Positions 10,501 through 17,794 of a DNA stretch of 64,000 nucleotides are shown piece by piece. Under the pieces are notes generated by a model. That model was not told the DNA's origin. It ran no database searches and saw only the letters and a program-made list of their open reading frames with translations. Position 1 is the first letter of the stretch. Every line of letters begins with the position of its first letter. A program made the translations under genes and the position numbers. Source of the DNA: Streptomyces sp. YIM 121038 (lineage in GTDB: Bacteria; Actinomycetota; Actinomycetes; Streptomycetales; Streptomycetaceae); the NCBI RefSeq assembly GCF_006088715.1, contig NZ_CP030771.1, forward strand, positions 9,298,001-9,362,000, in the 5' to 3' direction.

Positions 10501-11581
10501 CCGTATCGAGCAGCACCACGTGTGGCCCGGCGACACCCTGTACTCGGGTACGTGGCTGGCCACGGCACTGCGCCCGGCGGGCCCGGAAGACCTCCTGCCC
10601 CGCCCGCGGGAGGTCCTGCGCTCGCCCGGCGTCGTCACCGCACTGGCCGTCGCCCCGGACGGCCGCCACGTGGCCCTCGCCGTACGGGAAGGCCCCGAGG
10701 ACTCCGTGCTCCGGCTCCTGGACGCCCTCACCGGGGACACCAGGCACGAACTCCGGATCCGCGGACGGGTTCTGTCGGCGGCCTGGTCCTGCCCGGGGAC
10801 ATGGCCGGTCTTCGGCGTCTCGGGGTCCGAGCGGTCCGCGCACAGCGTGTGCGCCCTGGCCGCCCCGGCCGCCGGCGGTACGCCGGCGCGGCTGCGGCAG
10901 CTGGCGGAGCAGCCCGCCGCCGTGCTGGCCCTCGCCCAACTGCCCGGCGGGCGGGAGGTCGTGGTCCTCGGCGGCGACGGCGTCCTGCGGCGCGTGGACA
11001 CGACGACGGGGCGGAACCGGGCGGTCGCCGAGTTCCCGCACCGCCCGACCGTGCTCGCGGTGGATGACGACGGGGCGAGAGCCGTGGTGGCCGGGGGCGG
11101 CGGACACCGGGGCGTCGTGCACGTCGTCGGTCTCGCGGACGGCGGCCGGCGGTCGTCCTGGCCGCTGCCGGCGCAGATCAGAGGTCTGGCCTGCGGCCCG
11201 GGCAACGACGTCCTGGCGGGCGGCGTGACCTCCGACGACCACGGGTTCGTCGGACATCTGGGGCAGGGCGAGAGGCTCATGCCCTCCCGCGCGCAGCCGG
11301 TGCGGGCCGTCGCGGTCTCGCGGGACGGGGCCCTGCTGGCGGCGGTCGCGGCCGACGGCGAGGCCTGTGTCGGCGGGGCCCGGGGCCGCGGCACCTGGGC
11401 CCGCCCCCAGTACCCGGACACCCCCGTCGCCCTGGCCTTCTCGCCCGACGGCCACTGCCTCCACATCGCGGGCGACGCCGGACTGCGCACGTGGGCCCTC
11501 ACCGAGGCGCACCACCCGGCGGGCGACGAGCCCGCCGCCCCGACCGCACCGCGACAGGAGCCCACCAGCCATGACACCTGA
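7592..11581 (+). CDS. GTPase-Hsp70-beta-propeller fusion protein
   Basis: A 1329-residue protein in three parts. (1) Residues about 40-500 are a dynamin-like GTPase: G1 'GRVSSGKST' (48-56), G3 'DTPGF' (~142), G4 'TKVE' (~220). (2) Residues about 555-900 are an Hsp70/actin-fold ATPase with all three signature motifs: phosphate-1 'VDLGTTTSS', phosphate-2 'YDLGGGTFDAALVG' (~723) and the adenosine motif 'LLVGGSTQMPSV' (~861). (3) Residues about 1010-1315 carry repeats of the form 'VTALAVAPDGRHVALA' and 'VALAFSPDGHCLHIAG', i.e. a WD40/PQQ-like propeller. No DnaK substrate-binding domain with lid is obvious, so the propeller may replace it as target-binding part (inference). The next gene overlaps its 3' end by 11 nt. 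Cytoplasmic. ATG 7592. Confidence 0.85.
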   Translation: MTLRHRAERAVRDALARIPATTTTHHARATLEAQLPKLTAPLRIAVAGRVSSGKSTLVNALIGAPVALTGSAPLTLVVSVLRHGDRTALTVHHKDGPPTHLEGLGRIEEFTARGHQPEGPRPVDHVEVFGPHPCLRQFDLVDTPGFDSPHAQDTQEAMRALGVDRESVAASSAAGLRGADAVIAVLNSDVTAPDADVLRRFHDADGTGFSPTPVTSIGVLTKVELLWPGEIGQPVDDPRDTARKHARRIMASAHTARMFHDVRPLCGRLAAGAAAFDPEDDFEALHALAGVDQAALDLRLCHLSGFASATDLPLPADRRRRLAGLFTPYGVSLACRLLREGVDRPAVLRRELEERSGITALRRELTERFAARSDLIKVARVIEEIRGLPALLAPDTSDRDHDLVVRVVEAITGLEHSEPAFMEFDLLLRHYTGRLRLSEGEAQELERVTGERGSTVAARLGLAPETAPAALERAVLDRLAHWNGPRPPQEPGGRTVAHVLKRRYDEVYHRLRRARALLDDVPAHEEEPTPRGRAPAGPVPLPDAPGPVDDGRVGGAPVLVVDLGTTTSSAVLLGDGRTRLLKEPGTGRDWWPTAVYDDGQLLVGSVAEARRAGGPDRFRTEFKPEIGSPVPVLRGPGGAHTAEDLAVAVLAAFRRRASALPGGVPARLLVTVPARTAGRRRDAMIRAGERAGFTDVELLEEPVAAALAPSDGGPWPPGSTVLVYDLGGGTFDAALVGIGDSGHTLLGTAGLADGHGGRDIDAAIVREMTPAMEDWLRAEPERAAHRDQLAHLTLRSAVRLKHGLAAEDCPVETVVPGMPPQGLSRKRLGQLTEELLAGTVVCCRTLLAETGVDPRDVDVLLVGGSTQMPSVRPYLERRLGTRVPVRSALDPVLAVVEGAVTWAEGIGQRRIAADGPSSLRAPLSWTLPGGRATLVRWFAAGGAAYRPGAALARVRLADNSLFDLHARTGGRIEQHHVWPGDTLYSGTWLATALRPAGPEDLLPRPREVLRSPGVVTALAVAPDGRHVALAVREGPEDSVLRLLDALTGDTRHELRIRGRVLSAAWSCPGTWPVFGVSGSERSAHSVCALAAPAAGGTPARLRQLAEQPAAVLALAQLPGGREVVVLGGDGVLRRVDTTTGRNRAVAEFPHRPTVLAVDDDGARAVVAGGGGHRGVVHVVGLADGGRRSSWPLPAQIRGLACGPGNDVLAGGVTSDDHGFVGHLGQGERLMPSRAQPVRAVAVSRDGALLAAVAADGEACVGGARGRGTWARPQYPDTPVALAFSPDGHCLHIAGDAGLRTWALTEAHHPAGDEPAAPTAPRQEPTSHDT

Positions 11582-12488
11582 CGAGGCCCGCACCCCCAGG
11601 CCCGCTTCCGCCTCGGACCGGGCTCCTGAGCCCCCGGCGTCCGACAGCCACCCGCCCCTGGCCCCGCACACCCTGACGGACCTGTTCGCCTCCGCCCGCA
11701 GGAGAGCGGTCCAGCCCGCGAACCTGAGCCCCGCGTACGGGATCGGACAGACGGTCGGCAACGCGATCGACGACGTACGCCGCGGCCTGGACAGGAAGCG
11801 ACTGGATCCGCACACCCGCTACCAGCTCACCCACCTGCTCGACGCGCTGAGCACCGCGGTGACGGAGACCGTCCGCACGGTCCTCGCCCAGCAGCCCGGA
11901 GCGGAGCGCGGGCCACAGGCCGACGAGGAGGAGCACAAGGGCCGCCTCGGGGACAGACTGAGGCGGGGCGGGGGAAGGCAGCGGAACCGCCCGGCCGCCG
12001 AAGCGCGGTGGCCCGCCGCTCCCCGTCCTTCGCCCGCCCCGGCCCTCGACGCGGTCGGCAAGGCGCTGCCGCACGTCGAGAAGGCGTTCGGCAGACAGCC
12101 CCCGACGACCGGGCCGCCCGCCCCGCCCTGGTACGAGCACGAGGTCATGATGGAGCTGATCCAGGACCTGGTCAGCCTCCGCGAGCGGGGGCGCGCGGAG
12201 CGGATCTGGGACCGCGTCGGCGTGTTCCGGGAACTCCTGCGCGCCCAGGGCATCGAGATCCTCGCGTACGACCCGCGGCTCCGGCCGGAGCAGCAGGCGG
12301 ACGCCTTCCACCTGGAGCAGGCGACGCAGGACGCCGCGTGCCGGTACGAGACGGACCTGCCCGCGCTCGTCATGCACCCCGACGGCGACGACCGCCGGGT
12401 CCTCGTACGGGGCAGGGCCCTCCGCCTGCCCGCGACCACCGCTCGCACCCCTCGGACCACCGCTCAGGGCAAGGAGAACGACCGATGA
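11571..12488 (+). CDS. GrpE-like nucleotide exchange factor candidate
   Basis: A 305-residue protein starting at ATG 11571, inside the 3' end of the fusion gene (11-nt overlap), and ending in an ATGA overlap with the Hsp70-like gene. The N-terminus is Pro-rich and disordered. Residues about 40-110 are helical ('AIDDVRRGLDRKRLDP'), followed by a basic linker. The C-terminal ~130 residues contain 'LRAQGIEILAYDPRLRP' and 'ALVMHPDGDDRRVLVRGRAL', whose pattern (helix, then a short beta domain) resembles the GrpE head. Its position between two Hsp70-type ATPases supports an exchange-factor role. Sequence resemblance is weak, so this is a context-based call; a generic hypothetical is the alternative. 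Confidence 0.5.
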   Translation: MTPDEARTPRPASASDRAPEPPASDSHPPLAPHTLTDLFASARRRAVQPANLSPAYGIGQTVGNAIDDVRRGLDRKRLDPHTRYQLTHLLDALSTAVTETVRTVLAQQPGAERGPQADEEEHKGRLGDRLRRGGGRQRNRPAAEARWPAAPRPSPAPALDAVGKALPHVEKAFGRQPPTTGPPAPPWYEHEVMMELIQDLVSLRERGRAERIWDRVGVFRELLRAQGIEILAYDPRLRPEQQADAFHLEQATQDAACRYETDLPALVMHPDGDDRRVLVRGRALRLPATTARTPRTTAQGKENDR

Positions 12489-14722
12489 CGCCGCTGGAAC
12501 CGACACCGGAGGACAGGCCGGAGGGCACGTCGGAGAATGGGCCGGAGGGCAACAGGAGCCTCGTCATCGGGTTCGACCTGGGCCACGGGGAGACCGCCGT
12601 GGCCACCCTGTGGTCGACCGCCGACGGAGAGCCGCACGTGGAGGACATCTCCCGCACCCCCAGCCGCGTACACCCCACCGTCGTCGCCCTCTGCCGGGCG
12701 GCGGACGACGGCTGGGCGGAGGACCACGACACCGGAGGAACGACCCTGGTCGGGGAGCCGTGCTTCACCGTGCTGCCCGCGCGCCTAGCCCGCGTCCCCG
12801 AGGCCCCGCCGGACGGTCTCGTACCGGGCGCCCCGGAGTTCTACATGGCGTTCAAGCACGCCGGGCTCGACGCGCGGGCGCGGCGGGCGACGGACCTGTT
12901 CATCCGGCAGGTCGCCCGGGAACTCGCCCTGGAACGGACCGAGGGCGTCGAGACCTGCGGCATCCTCAAGATCACGCCCGGGACACGGCTGCACTGGGTC
13001 TTCGGCGTCCCGTCCGGGTGGGACGAGGAGGAGTTCGAGGAGTACGAGCGGCTGCTCCGCTCCGCCGTGACCGGTCTCTTCCCCGGCCAGAGCGTGGAGT
13101 TGGTGCCCGAGTCGCGTGCCGCGATGCTCTACGCCAAGGAGTCCGAGGAGTTCAAGACCGGCGATCAGCACCTGATGGGAGCCGTCGCCGGGCGCGGCAC
13201 GGTGCTGGTGCTGGACATGGGGTCCCTGACGACGGACTACACCTTCGTTTCCGGCATGAGCGAGCTGCCCGTCGCCGACTGGAACTCCCGCTTCGGCGCC
13301 TCGCTCATCGAGGAGGAGCTGCTGCGCCGCGTCGTGGCCGACCACCGTGACAGCGCCCTCCTGAAGGAAGCGCTCGCGGACGACCCCCTTCAGCGCGCAC
13401 GCCTCGAGTTCGCCTGCCGTCATGCCAAGGAGCGGTACTTCGGGCTCTCTCCCGACCAGCTGCGGCTGAACCCCGGCCCGCGGCGCCTGGGGGGCGACGA
13501 CGTCATCGCCCGGTCGGGGGAGCTGATAGAGGTCTCCATCCGGCTCTCGCCGCCGCTGATGGACGACATCCTCGACGCGCGCCTGGACGTCCTGGGCCGC
13601 TCCTGGCGCGCGGCGTTCCGCGAGGCGGTCGAAGGGGTGCGCGAGAAGCTGGTGAAGGAGACCGGGAAACCGCCCGACGTCGTGCTGATGACCGGCGGGG
13701 CGTCCCGGATGCGGTTCGCGCAGGAGATCTGCCTCGACGTCTTCGAAGCGGCGGAGGGCGGCACCCGGGTGCTGCTCGGAGTCCGCCCCGAGCACGCGAT
13801 CGCCAAGGGCCTGGCCATCGCGGGCCGCACGCGCCGCCGGGTCGAGGGGTTCCTGGAGGAGGTGGAGGTGTTCGCCCGCGACCGCGTCCCCGCCGTCATC
13901 GGCGACAACCTGGAGTCCCTCGGCCTGGCCCTCGGCAAGGTCACCGTGGACGGCATCGTCGACGACCAGGTCTGCCCCGCCGTCGTACGGTGGCGCGACG
14001 GCGAGCTGCGGCTGCTCACGGACATCGCCATGGAGGTGGCGGGCAAGCGCGAGGCGTACCTCAAGAGCCCGGCCGGGCAGGCGAAGCTGAAAGAGGTCAC
14101 CCGTGCCTGGTACGCGGAGGTCACCGCGGTGATCGACCGCGAGGCCGCGGCGATCGCGCACCGGTACGGGATCCCGACGGAACCCCTGCGGGTCTCGCCC
14201 TTCGGTCCCGCGGCGACGACACCCCGGCCCGACGTCAACCTCCAACCGCTCCTCGACACGCTGGACTCGATCCTCAGCCTGGTCGCGGGCTGGATGACCT
14301 CCATGACGGCGGGGGCGGCCCTCGGGGTCATCTCGGCGGCGTCGCAGGGCGCCGCCGGGGCCGGAGCGGCCGCCGCGGCGTCCAACCCGATCGGCTGGAT
14401 CGTCGGTTCCATCGTGGCGGCCGTGGCCGTGGTGATCGGCATCTGGATGGGCAAGGACGCCCTGATGAAGTGGATCTCCAACGCCGACATCGCCGGACCG
14501 CTGCGCAAGCTCAACCGGGAGAAGACCCTCCTCAAGAAGATCCGCACCCAGGCCGACGAGGACCGTCTGGAGGCGAGGGCGGCCGAGGACTTCGCGCGCC
14601 ACTTCGCCGAAAGCCACCGCGAGACGATCGTCGCCCGTCTGGCCGCCGCGGTCGGGGCCCAACTGACGAAGGCGGCACGGGAGGCGGCCCTCCTGATCGA
14701 CCGCCGTCCAGAACCTGCGTGA
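12485..14722 (+). CDS. Membrane-anchored Hsp70/actin-fold ATPase
   Basis: A 745-residue protein whose start overlaps the upstream stop (ATGA). The N-terminal ~400 residues have the Hsp70/actin nucleotide pocket: 'VIGFDLGHGETAV' (phosphate-1), 'VLVLDMGSLTTDYTFV' (phosphate-2) and 'VVLMTGGASRMRF' (adenosine). These loops depart from canonical DnaK (DLGTTNS, DLGGGTFD), so it is a divergent family member. At about residues 596-665 there is a hydrophobic Gly/Ala-rich region, including 'WIVGSIVAAVAVVIGIWMG', that looks like one or two membrane helices. A charged helical C-terminus follows. An Hsp70-like protein with its own membrane anchor is unusual and fits the membrane theme of the module (CATRA membrane protein, dynamin GTPase). 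Confidence 0.75.
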   Translation: MTPLEPTPEDRPEGTSENGPEGNRSLVIGFDLGHGETAVATLWSTADGEPHVEDISRTPSRVHPTVVALCRAADDGWAEDHDTGGTTLVGEPCFTVLPARLARVPEAPPDGLVPGAPEFYMAFKHAGLDARARRATDLFIRQVARELALERTEGVETCGILKITPGTRLHWVFGVPSGWDEEEFEEYERLLRSAVTGLFPGQSVELVPESRAAMLYAKESEEFKTGDQHLMGAVAGRGTVLVLDMGSLTTDYTFVSGMSELPVADWNSRFGASLIEEELLRRVVADHRDSALLKEALADDPLQRARLEFACRHAKERYFGLSPDQLRLNPGPRRLGGDDVIARSGELIEVSIRLSPPLMDDILDARLDVLGRSWRAAFREAVEGVREKLVKETGKPPDVVLMTGGASRMRFAQEICLDVFEAAEGGTRVLLGVRPEHAIAKGLAIAGRTRRRVEGFLEEVEVFARDRVPAVIGDNLESLGLALGKVTVDGIVDDQVCPAVVRWRDGELRLLTDIAMEVAGKREAYLKSPAGQAKLKEVTRAWYAEVTAVIDREAAAIAHRYGIPTEPLRVSPFGPAATTPRPDVNLQPLLDTLDSILSLVAGWMTSMTAGAALGVISAASQGAAGAGAAAAASNPIGWIVGSIVAAVAVVIGIWMGKDALMKWISNADIAGPLRKLNREKTLLKKIRTQADEDRLEARAAEDFARHFAESHRETIVARLAAAVGAQLTKAAREAALLIDRRPEPA

Positions 14723-14932
14723 CACCCGGCGGGCGCTCCCCGTCGGCGTAGGCAGTACGGGACGGCGCCTGCGAGCGCCCGCTCCCGCTCCGGCAGGGGG
14801 CCGGGGGGGCGCACCCTCGTTTCCCGTCCGCCGTCGAGGGAACCCGACCGGCACACCGACGGAGAGCCGGCACCGCCCGACGGCGCCGCCGCTCTCCTGC
14901 CCGTCTCCCCACGCGAGAGAAGTTGAAGCGCC

Positions 14933-15109
14933 GTGACCGCGCGCACCAGCACCGAGAACGTCCTGCGTCTGCACGAGACCGGCTGGGCGAAGGCCCGCCG
15001 CCTGCGCGGGAAGAGCGTGCGCACCTGTCTGCCTCCCCTGTCGGACGAAGGAGCCCGTTCCTCGACGCGGGTGAGCCCGGAGGGGAACATCGTCCGGGGC
15101 GACGACTGA
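14933..15109 (+). CDS. Small hypothetical protein (58 aa)
   Basis: A GTG-started frame in the 439-bp gap 14723-15161, otherwise without genes. About 90% of its third positions are G or C, as in real genes here. A purine-rich GAGAGAAG lies rather far upstream, so initiation evidence is weak. The product has a basic helical first half ('AKARRLRGKSVRTCL') and an acidic end 'GNIVRGDD'. I recognise no family. It could be an accessory of the conflict module upstream, or a chance frame. The flanking 14723-14932 shows only GC-rich sequence to me. Confidence 0.3.
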   Translation: MTARTSTENVLRLHETGWAKARRLRGKSVRTCLPPLSDEGARSSTRVSPEGNIVRGDD

Positions 15110-15161
15110 GGAGCCGACTGGTACCGACTCACCCCGCGGACTCGGGCGGCGCGCCGACCCG

Positions 15162-15773
15162 TCAGGCCGGTGGGGGAGTGCCCGCCGCCCGGAGGTGTGC
15201 GATGCCGTTGTCGAGGGCCGCCTTGAGGTGGGTCGAGTCGCCGGTGGACATCATGATGGTCACGCCGCCCTGGATGCCCGCGAGGAGTGCGGCGGCCTCC
15301 CGGTCCACGTCGAGGGACGGCGGGACCAGGCCCTTCGCCCGGAGGGCGCGCACGCCCCGGGCGATGTCCCGCTGCCACTGCCGCATGAGCTCCGTGACGA
15401 TCGCCCGAGCGCCCGGCCCCGACCGCCCGACCTGGAGGAACAGCGAGCCCAACGGGCATGCGTCACCCTGGCGTTCATAGCGTTCCACCACGGCGTCCCG
15501 CCACTCCCGCCACGACTCCCACGTGTCGAGGCGGCCCAGGTGGGGCTGCTGGTCGTCCAGGATGCGGTCGGCCTCGAACCGGGCGACCGCGAGGAGCAGT
15601 TGGTCCTTCCCCTCGGGGAAGTAGTGGAACAGCTGGCTCTTGCTGGTGCCGGTACGGGCGCGGATGTCATCGAGCGTCGCGACGGCGACACCCTGCTCGC
15701 GCAACACCTCGGCCGCCCCCTCGACGATGCGCCCACGGGTGGCACGCCCCTTCGCGGTCAACGTGTCCGGCAT
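15162..15773 (-). CDS. TetR family regulator
   Basis: 203 residues. ATG 15773 was chosen for its ribosome site (GGAGGGGAG, 6 nt upstream). The N-terminal helix-turn-helix is clear: 'GRIVEGAAEVLREQGV', then 'ATLDDIRARTGTSKSQLFHYF' split over the recognition helix and 'F-H-Y-F' motif. The ligand domain contains Cys in 'QGDACPLGSLF', as in the AcrR/YcdC-like TetR_C group. It probably represses its own transcription or that of a nearby oxidoreductase-type gene. It lies 40 bp downstream of the MarR gene on the same strand, so the two may be cotranscribed. Confidence 0.85.
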   Translation of the reverse strand: MPDTLTAKGRATRGRIVEGAAEVLREQGVAVATLDDIRARTGTSKSQLFHYFPEGKDQLLLAVARFEADRILDDQQPHLGRLDTWESWREWRDAVVERYERQGDACPLGSLFLQVGRSGPGARAIVTELMRQWQRDIARGVRALRAKGLVPPSLDVDREAAALLAGIQGGVTIMMSTGDSTHLKAALDNGIAHLRAAGTPPPA

Positions 15774-15813
15774 CGCGGCTCCCCTCCGTACCCGAAGGGC
15801 CCACACTACGGCC

Positions 15814-16314
15814 TCACTGTGCCCCGGCCGGAGGCGGAGCGGTGTGCTTCGCCGCGTTCGGGTGGACGGCATCGCGGAGCGTCCGCAGGTTGGTGACCAG
15901 GTCGGCCAGTTGCTCCGGGGTGAACAGGCCGGTGAACCAGCGCTCGATGCCGTCGAGGTGTTCGCCCAGCACTCCGTGCAGCCGCTCCGCGCCCTCCGGG
16001 GTCAGGACGGCGTAGGTGCTGCGCCGGTCATCGGGGCTCGATGCGCGGCGGACGAGGCCGCCGCGTTGCAGACGGTCCACCGCGCGCGTGACGCCGCTGG
16101 TCGACAGGGAGAGCTGCGCGGCCAGGTCGGTCATCCGCAACTGCCTGCCCGGGGAGCGGCTCAGGCGGGTCAAGGCGTCGAAGTCCAGGGACGACAGCCC
16201 TGACCGCTCCAGGGTCGGAGCCAGTTTCGCGCTCAGCCCGGCATGGGCTTCGAAGAACAGGCCTGCCGCGGTCAGCCGGGGGTCGTCGAAGACATCGGAA
16301 TCCATGCTCCGCAT
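15814..16314 (-). CDS. MarR family regulator
   Basis: About 166 residues. ATG 16314 is preferred over ATG 16305 because GGGG lies at good spacing before it. Typical winged-helix pattern: 'LRMTDLAAQLSLSTSGVTRAVDRL' is the recognition region (given here only for position, residues about 60-83), then the wing 'SSPDDRRSTYAVLTPEG' with the conserved Asp-Asp-Arg-Arg. MarR proteins bind palindromes as dimers and are released by phenolic or oxidative ligands. It is divergent from the SGNH esterase at 16477, and a 15-bp inverted repeat sits in the gap, so control of the esterase is likely. Confidence 0.88.
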   Translation of the reverse strand: MRSMDSDVFDDPRLTAAGLFFEAHAGLSAKLAPTLERSGLSSLDFDALTRLSRSPGRQLRMTDLAAQLSLSTSGVTRAVDRLQRGGLVRRASSPDDRRSTYAVLTPEGAERLHGVLGEHLDGIERWFTGLFTPEQLADLVTNLRTLRDAVHPNAAKHTAPPPAGAQ

Positions 16315-16343
16315 CCTAACCCCAGGTGATTGCCGTGCGGATA

Positions 16344-16407
16344 GTTGACGTGCGGAATATCCCTGCGGTAGAAATCTGCTTGCCGCGTGGAAATTCCGCA
16401 CCGCAAC
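16344..16407 (+). promoter_or_regulatory. MarR-type inverted repeat overlapping a promoter
   Basis: Arms GTTGACGTGCGGAAT (16344-16358) and ATTCCGCACCGCAAC (16393-16407) are inverted copies, matching at 13 of 15 positions. The left arm contains a -35 element TTGACG (16345-16350), and a -10-like TAGAAA lies at 16369-16374 with an 18-bp spacer, reading toward the esterase. The operator assignment to the adjacent MarR gene is inference from position. Confidence 0.55.
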
Positions 16408-16476
16408 TAAATGGGGTTCGTGCGCCGACGGTGCTCGACCGCGGGCCCCCTCCACCAGAACGAGGAGTTCACCACC

Positions 16477-17607
16477 ATGACCACCACCTGGGTCGCAGGC
16501 TTCCGCTCCGCCGTGCTCAGCCCGTACGAGACCATCCAGCTCAAGCCCTCCCGCGCATTCCGCGACCAGACGCTGCGCCAGATCCTCCACCTCGACGGCG
16601 GAGGCGCGGCGTTGCGCGTCCTCCTCAGCAACGAATACGGCAAGGAACCCTTGGTCATCGGGGCAGCGCGGCTAGGAGTGCGGACCACGGGCGGCGCCGT
16701 CGACCCCGCCACCGACACCGCCCTGCGTTTCGGCGGCGAGACACAGGTGGTCATCCCCGTCGGCGAGCGGCTCCACAGCGACCCGGTCGCCCTTGAGGCC
16801 CCCGCCGGGACCGACCTGGCGCTGACCCTCCACCTGCCCGAGGACACCGGCCTCGCGACCTACTCCCACACCCCGTCGCAGAACGCCTACCTGCTGCCCG
16901 GCAACGCGCTCACCGCGGACTTCACCGAAGCCGAGGAGATCGACGGACGCTACTACGTCACCGGCGTCGACGTCCTCGCTCCCGAAGGCACCGCGATCGC
17001 CGTCGCGTTCGGAGACTCCTGGTTCGAGGGCGTCGGCACCTCCACGGGCGCGAACATGCGCTTCCCCGACCAGCTCAACCGCAGGCTCGACCGCGGCTGG
17101 GTCGTCAACCAGGGCATCGGCGGCAACCGCCTGCTGACCGACGAGGTCGGCCCGCGCGGCCTGGCCCGCTTCGAGCGCGACGTCCTGAGCGTGCCCGGCG
17201 CCACCCACGTGCTCCTCCACTTCGGCCTCAACGACGTGGGCCTGCCCGGCACGGTCGGCGAGCCCCCGGCCACCGCCGAGGACCTCATCGCGGGCTTCAC
17301 CGCGCTCGCCGACCGTGCGCGTGCGCACGGCCTGACCGTCATCGGCATGACGATGGGCCCCTACGCGGGCACCATCTACCCCGGCGTCGACACCCCCGAA
17401 GGCCGCGCGGTGCGACGCGAGGTCAACGCGTGGATCCGTACCTCCACCGCCTTCGACGCCGTCGTCGACGTGGCCGCGGCCGTCCAGGACCCCCAGGCGC
17501 CGGACGCCATCCGCCCCGACCTCGACAGCGGCGACCACCTGCACCTCAACGACGCGGGCGCGCACGCGATGGCCGCCGCCGTCGACCTCGCGCGGCTGCG
17601 CCTGTGA
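16477..17607 (+). CDS. SGNH/GDSL hydrolase
   Basis: 376 residues. ATG 16477 follows a GAGGAG site by 9 nt; a more upstream frame start lacks one. The first ~165 residues form an accessory beta-sandwich seen in Streptomyces GDSL esterases. The catalytic half has block I 'FGDSWFEG' (Ser181), block II 'GIGGNRLL', block III 'FGLNDVG' and block V 'DHLHLND' (Asp-x-x-His). This is the complete catalytic set of serine esterases/acyl hydrolases. There is no signal peptide, so it is probably intracellular. The natural ester is unknown. It is likely under control of the divergent MarR protein. Confidence 0.87.
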   Translation: MTTTWVAGFRSAVLSPYETIQLKPSRAFRDQTLRQILHLDGGGAALRVLLSNEYGKEPLVIGAARLGVRTTGGAVDPATDTALRFGGETQVVIPVGERLHSDPVALEAPAGTDLALTLHLPEDTGLATYSHTPSQNAYLLPGNALTADFTEAEEIDGRYYVTGVDVLAPEGTAIAVAFGDSWFEGVGTSTGANMRFPDQLNRRLDRGWVVNQGIGGNRLLTDEVGPRGLARFERDVLSVPGATHVLLHFGLNDVGLPGTVGEPPATAEDLIAGFTALADRARAHGLTVIGMTMGPYAGTIYPGVDTPEGRAVRREVNAWIRTSTAFDAVVDVAAAVQDPQAPDAIRPDLDSGDHLHLNDAGAHAMAAAVDLARLRL

Positions 17608-17661
17608 CAGCACGTCACTCGACGCCCCGCCAACGCTCCGCGGCCGCCGACCGGCAGCGCC

Positions 17662-17690
17662 TTGACAGCCGTCGGTTCCGCAAGTACGTC
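17662..17690 (+). promoter_or_regulatory. Candidate sigma-70 type promoter
   Basis: TTGACA (17662-17667), a 17-bp spacer, then TACGTC (17685-17690), in the 187-bp gap after the esterase and about 105 nt before the beta-sandwich protein gene. Consensus -35 but weak -10. Confidence 0.4.
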
Positions 17691-17794
17691 TCCTTCAAGC
17701 CGATTTCGCCCTGACGGGGGGACCGCCCGGAGCGCGGCGCGGGGATCCGTCCTCGGGGCCGCATCGGATGCCGCCCCAGCGGAAAGGCGCGCCC

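Noticed and set aside
7370..11815. A 1481-codon minus-strand frame
   Set aside because: Antisense to the GTPase-Hsp70-propeller gene, low-complexity composition.
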